From Limisphaerales bacterium (GTDB lineage Bacteria > Verrucomicrobiota > Verrucomicrobiia > Limisphaerales > UBA11358): a stretch of DNA of 35,609 bases. This document shows positions 33,372-35,609 of the stretch, one piece after another. Position numbers and translations under genes: made by a program. The notes beneath the pieces are model-generated. The model searched no databases. It saw only the letters and a program-made list of their open reading frames with translations, and had not been told where the DNA came from. The stretch is from assembly GCA_003151855.1 (NCBI GenBank), contig PLYV01000098.1:5536-41144 (forward strand), given 5' to 3'. Every line of letters starts with the position of its first letter. Position 1 is the stretch's first letter.

Positions 33372-34613
33372 ATGTCTTCTTTTTCAACCCAGTCGCCTTT
33401 GTGGTTTTGCAGCCAGATCGGCGCGCGCGAGCATTTCGCCATTCCGCGCGCGCTGCATCAAAACGGCAAGCTCGCCGCGCTCTGCACGGATTTTTGGGCC
33501 AGCCCGCTCGCGCGAAAATTTGCCGCCGGCAAACTGCGTCCGCTCGCCGCGCGGTTTCATCCTGATCTGGCGCGGCAACCGGGGCTGGTTCATTCATGGA
33601 ACCTGCGTTCGCTCGGCTGGGAATTTCTCCTGCGCCGGAAATTCGCCGGCGCGCCGTATCCCGGTTTCATCGAAGTCGGAAAAAGATTTTCCACCAGTGT
33701 GCGCGAACATTTGAAACGCCGGACGGATTTGAATGGCCGTTCCATTTTTTTTGCCTACGACACCGGCGCGCTGGAATCGTTCGCGTGGTGCCGCAGCCAA
33801 AAAATCCAATGCGTCCTGAACCAGATGGATCCGAACCGCGTGGAGGTGGACCTGGTGCGCGCGGAGGAAAAAAACTGGCCCGGCTGGGCGGTGCGCCCGC
33901 TGGAAGTTCCCGAAGAATATTTTGCCCGCCGCGAACAGGAATGGGTGCTGGCCGACCGCATCGTCGTGAACTCGGAATTTTCCCGGCAGGCGTTGCTCCA
34001 GCAAGGCGTGCCCGCCGAAAAACTCGTCGTCATCCCGCTGTGCTATGAAACCGGCGAAGCCAAACGTAAATCCGAAATCGTAAATCATAAATCTGACGCG
34101 CCGCTGCGCGTGCTGTTTCTCGGCCAGGTGCTTTTGCGCAAAGGCATCCAGTATCTGCTCGCCGCCGCGCGGCAACTGGAAAAGGAAAACATCCATTTCG
34201 ATGTTGTCGGGCCGGTTGGAATTTCTGAAGCCGCGATCAAAACCGCGCCCGGCAACGTGACGTTTCACGGACGCACCCGCCGCGATCAGGCAGCGGATTG
34301 GTATCGGCAGGCGGACGTGTTTGTCCTGCCGACGCTTTCGGATGGCTTTGCGCTCACGCAACTGGAGGCGATGGCGCACGGCCTGCCGGTCATCGCCACG
34401 CCGAATTGCGGCGCGGTTGTCACCGACGGCGCGGACGGCTTCCTCGTCCCGCCGCGCGATGCGGATGCGCTGGCGCAAACTTTTTGGCGTTACCTTGCGC
34501 AGCCGGAGTTGTTGGTGGCGCAGGCGGCGGCGGCGCGGGAAAAATCCCGCCAGTTCACGCTGAACCGGCTGGCGGAAAACCTGGCGCGGCTGGAGACGGA
34601 TTTGGGGAAATGA
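33372..34613 (+). CDS. Family 4 glycosyltransferase
   Basis: A 413-residue GT-B enzyme. The N-terminal domain opens PLWFCSQIGAREHFAIPRAL. The hinge is VPAEKLVVIPLCYETGEAKR. The donor domain starts LRVLFLGQVLLRKGIQYLL, followed by FHGRTRRDQAADWYRQADVF and VLPTLSDGFALTQLEAMAHG, the conserved EX7E-type region. At the domain junction an AT-rich repeat encodes SEIVNHKS in frame. The ATG at 33372 follows a 60-base gap after the beta-helix gene. Likely role: adding a sugar in repeat-unit assembly. Confidence 0.92.
   Translation: MSSFSTQSPLWFCSQIGAREHFAIPRALHQNGKLAALCTDFWASPLARKFAAGKLRPLAARFHPDLARQPGLVHSWNLRSLGWEFLLRRKFAGAPYPGFIEVGKRFSTSVREHLKRRTDLNGRSIFFAYDTGALESFAWCRSQKIQCVLNQMDPNRVEVDLVRAEEKNWPGWAVRPLEVPEEYFARREQEWVLADRIVVNSEFSRQALLQQGVPAEKLVVIPLCYETGEAKRKSEIVNHKSDAPLRVLFLGQVLLRKGIQYLLAAARQLEKENIHFDVVGPVGISEAAIKTAPGNVTFHGRTRRDQAADWYRQADVFVLPTLSDGFALTQLEAMAHGLPVIATPNCGAVVTDGADGFLVPPRDADALAQTFWRYLAQPELLVAQAAAAREKSRQFTLNRLAENLARLETDLGK
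34066..34096 (+). repeat. AT-rich repeat in frame inside a glycosyltransferase gene
   Basis: The stretch is built of related units (GTAAATCCGAAATC, GTAAATCATAAATC) in a GC-rich gene. It encodes KSEIVNHKS, exactly in the linker between the two GT-B domains. This is a third family of AT-rich insert in a coding region of this window. Confidence 0.65.
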
Positions 34614-34681
34614 ATTTTTCCAGCGCCATTCGCCAGTTGTCTTTGATCGCTTAACCCCGATAATCTTCCGGCTCGGAACTT

Positions 34682-35609
34682 GTGCTGAACCTGTTGTTCA
34701 TATTTCCCTTTTCGTTTTGGGTCGTGATTGCGCTGTTGATTGGCGGCGGTGTCGCAGCGTTCCGGCGCATCCACGACGCCACGAGCATCCCACTGCTGGC
34801 GGTGCTGGGCACGACCGCCGCGTGGTATGTCGGCGACGCGTTTTACAACGACTACGCGAACAACCACGTCAAAATCTTCACGCCGGAGACGCTGTCCGGC
34901 GCGTGGTGGCAGGTGGCGTGGTTTCTCGTTGTGATTTTGCTGACGGTGCGACCGCTGCACGAAAGAATCAACGGTCCGCTGACCGCGCGGCCCAGCGGCG
35001 TGATGCAGTTGTTCAAGCACGGCGTCAGTTTTCCGGAAATCCAAAAGCAGTTGAACATCCTGTTCACCGGCTGCGCGGCGGTGTGGCTCATCCTGTTCGT
35101 GATCGCGCTGATCATCCTGAAGACGGAAATCCCGTATTACCTTTTTCCATTTCTCGGCTACAAGGCCAATCCGTGGTCGCATGGCCGCGTCGGTTCCGGC
35201 TTCGACGCGTTTTCCATCATCGCCGTCTATTTGCAACTGCTGACGACCTCGATGTTTGGCGTGGTGGCGGCGCTGGCGACCGCGCCGCGCGTCCGGCGGC
35301 TCGCGCTGCTGTTCGTGCTGCTGTCGTGGCCGGCGTTTGTCTTTGACCGCACGCGCAACACGATGCTGGCGATGGCGGTGCCGGCGGTGTTGAGCTGGGT
35401 GTTCCTGCGGCTGCGCGGCGGGATGTGGAAAAAAGTTCTCGTGCTGCTGGCGTGCTTCCTCGTGGTCAACACCTGGATGAAGTTTGTCATCGCCAACCGC
35501 TCCTCGATGAGCATCACCGATGCCTTTCACAACAAGGGGCTAAATCTTGCCGCGCAGGAAAAAGTCCACAACGAGGGCCTGAACATGTTCGAGGAATTGT
35601 GCTGGGTCA
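34682..35609 (+). CDS. Polytopic membrane protein, probable Wzy-type polymerase (partial)
   Basis: An open frame runs from GTG 34682 to the end of the window with no stop (309 codons so far). An in-frame TAA at 34661 limits the start, so GTG 34682 or TTG 34694 are the only candidates near the N-terminus. The protein begins LNLLFIFPFSFWVVIALLIG and has about seven or eight hydrophobic segments in the visible part. It includes VWLILFVIALIIL and VFDRTRNTMLAMAVPAV, followed by the soluble motif EGLNMFEELCW. The last motif and topology resemble O-antigen polymerase-like (Wzy) proteins, which fits a locus lacking one so far. The C-terminus is beyond the window. Confidence 0.7.
   Translation, partial: MLNLLFIFPFSFWVVIALLIGGGVAAFRRIHDATSIPLLAVLGTTAAWYVGDAFYNDYANNHVKIFTPETLSGAWWQVAWFLVVILLTVRPLHERINGPLTARPSGVMQLFKHGVSFPEIQKQLNILFTGCAAVWLILFVIALIILKTEIPYYLFPFLGYKANPWSHGRVGSGFDAFSIIAVYLQLLTTSMFGVVAALATAPRVRRLALLFVLLSWPAFVFDRTRNTMLAMAVPAVLSWVFLRLRGGMWKKVLVLLACFLVVNTWMKFVIANRSSMSITDAFHNKGLNLAAQEKVHNEGLNMFEELCWV

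Overview
The window looks like a chromosomal segment of a GC-rich Gram-negative bacterium, most likely a Verrucomicrobiota member of the Pedosphaera/Limisphaerales kind. This is inferred from the style of the genes (Ig/Fn3 secreted protein, DUF2339 protein, outer-membrane polysaccharide export genes) and from the many short AT-rich palindromic repeats between and inside genes. No rRNA, tRNA or CRISPR array was seen, and taxonomy was not tested by any search.

Left part (1-12,000), mostly housekeeping. An APC-type amino acid permease and a large DUF2339 membrane protein lie on the minus strand, followed by a short, probably frame-damaged secreted ORF. On the plus strand come rplM-rpsI (ribosomal proteins L13 and S9) with a good terminator, then argC, a SAM methyltransferase and argJ. 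argC and argJ share an almost identical leader just before their start codons. From about 9,470 to 10,670 there is a small accessory islet on the minus strand: two small unknown genes of lower GC, bounded by perfect palindromes. A ROK-family sugar kinase follows.

Right part (12,006-35,609), an exopolysaccharide or capsule locus. It opens with a NusG paralogue, a convergent secreted Ig/Fn3 protein and an AraC-type regulator. A tightly packed export operon follows: an outer-membrane beta-barrel, a short periplasmic polysaccharide export (OPX) protein and a Wzc-like co-polymerase/tyrosine kinase. After a structured 196-base gap comes the assembly operon: a PglK-type ABC transporter, an acyltransferase-3, at least seven glycosyltransferases of several folds, a hexapeptide acetyltransferase, an FkbM methyltransferase, a secreted beta-helix protein and, running off the end, a polytopic membrane protein that is probably the Wzy polymerase. 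Many of these genes overlap by ATGA or are only a few bases apart.

How it may work (inference): glycosyltransferases build and decorate a lipid-linked repeat unit, the ABC protein flips it, the Wzy-like protein polymerises it, Wzc controls length, and the short OPX protein with its neighbouring barrel carries the polymer out. The NusG paralogue and the AraC protein are the obvious candidate regulators. No priming sugar-phosphate transferase is present in the window, so the locus probably continues to the right.

The most unusual general feature is the number of distinct short repeat or palindrome families. At least three AT-rich stretches of this kind lie in frame inside coding sequences (methyltransferase, argJ and one glycosyltransferase).
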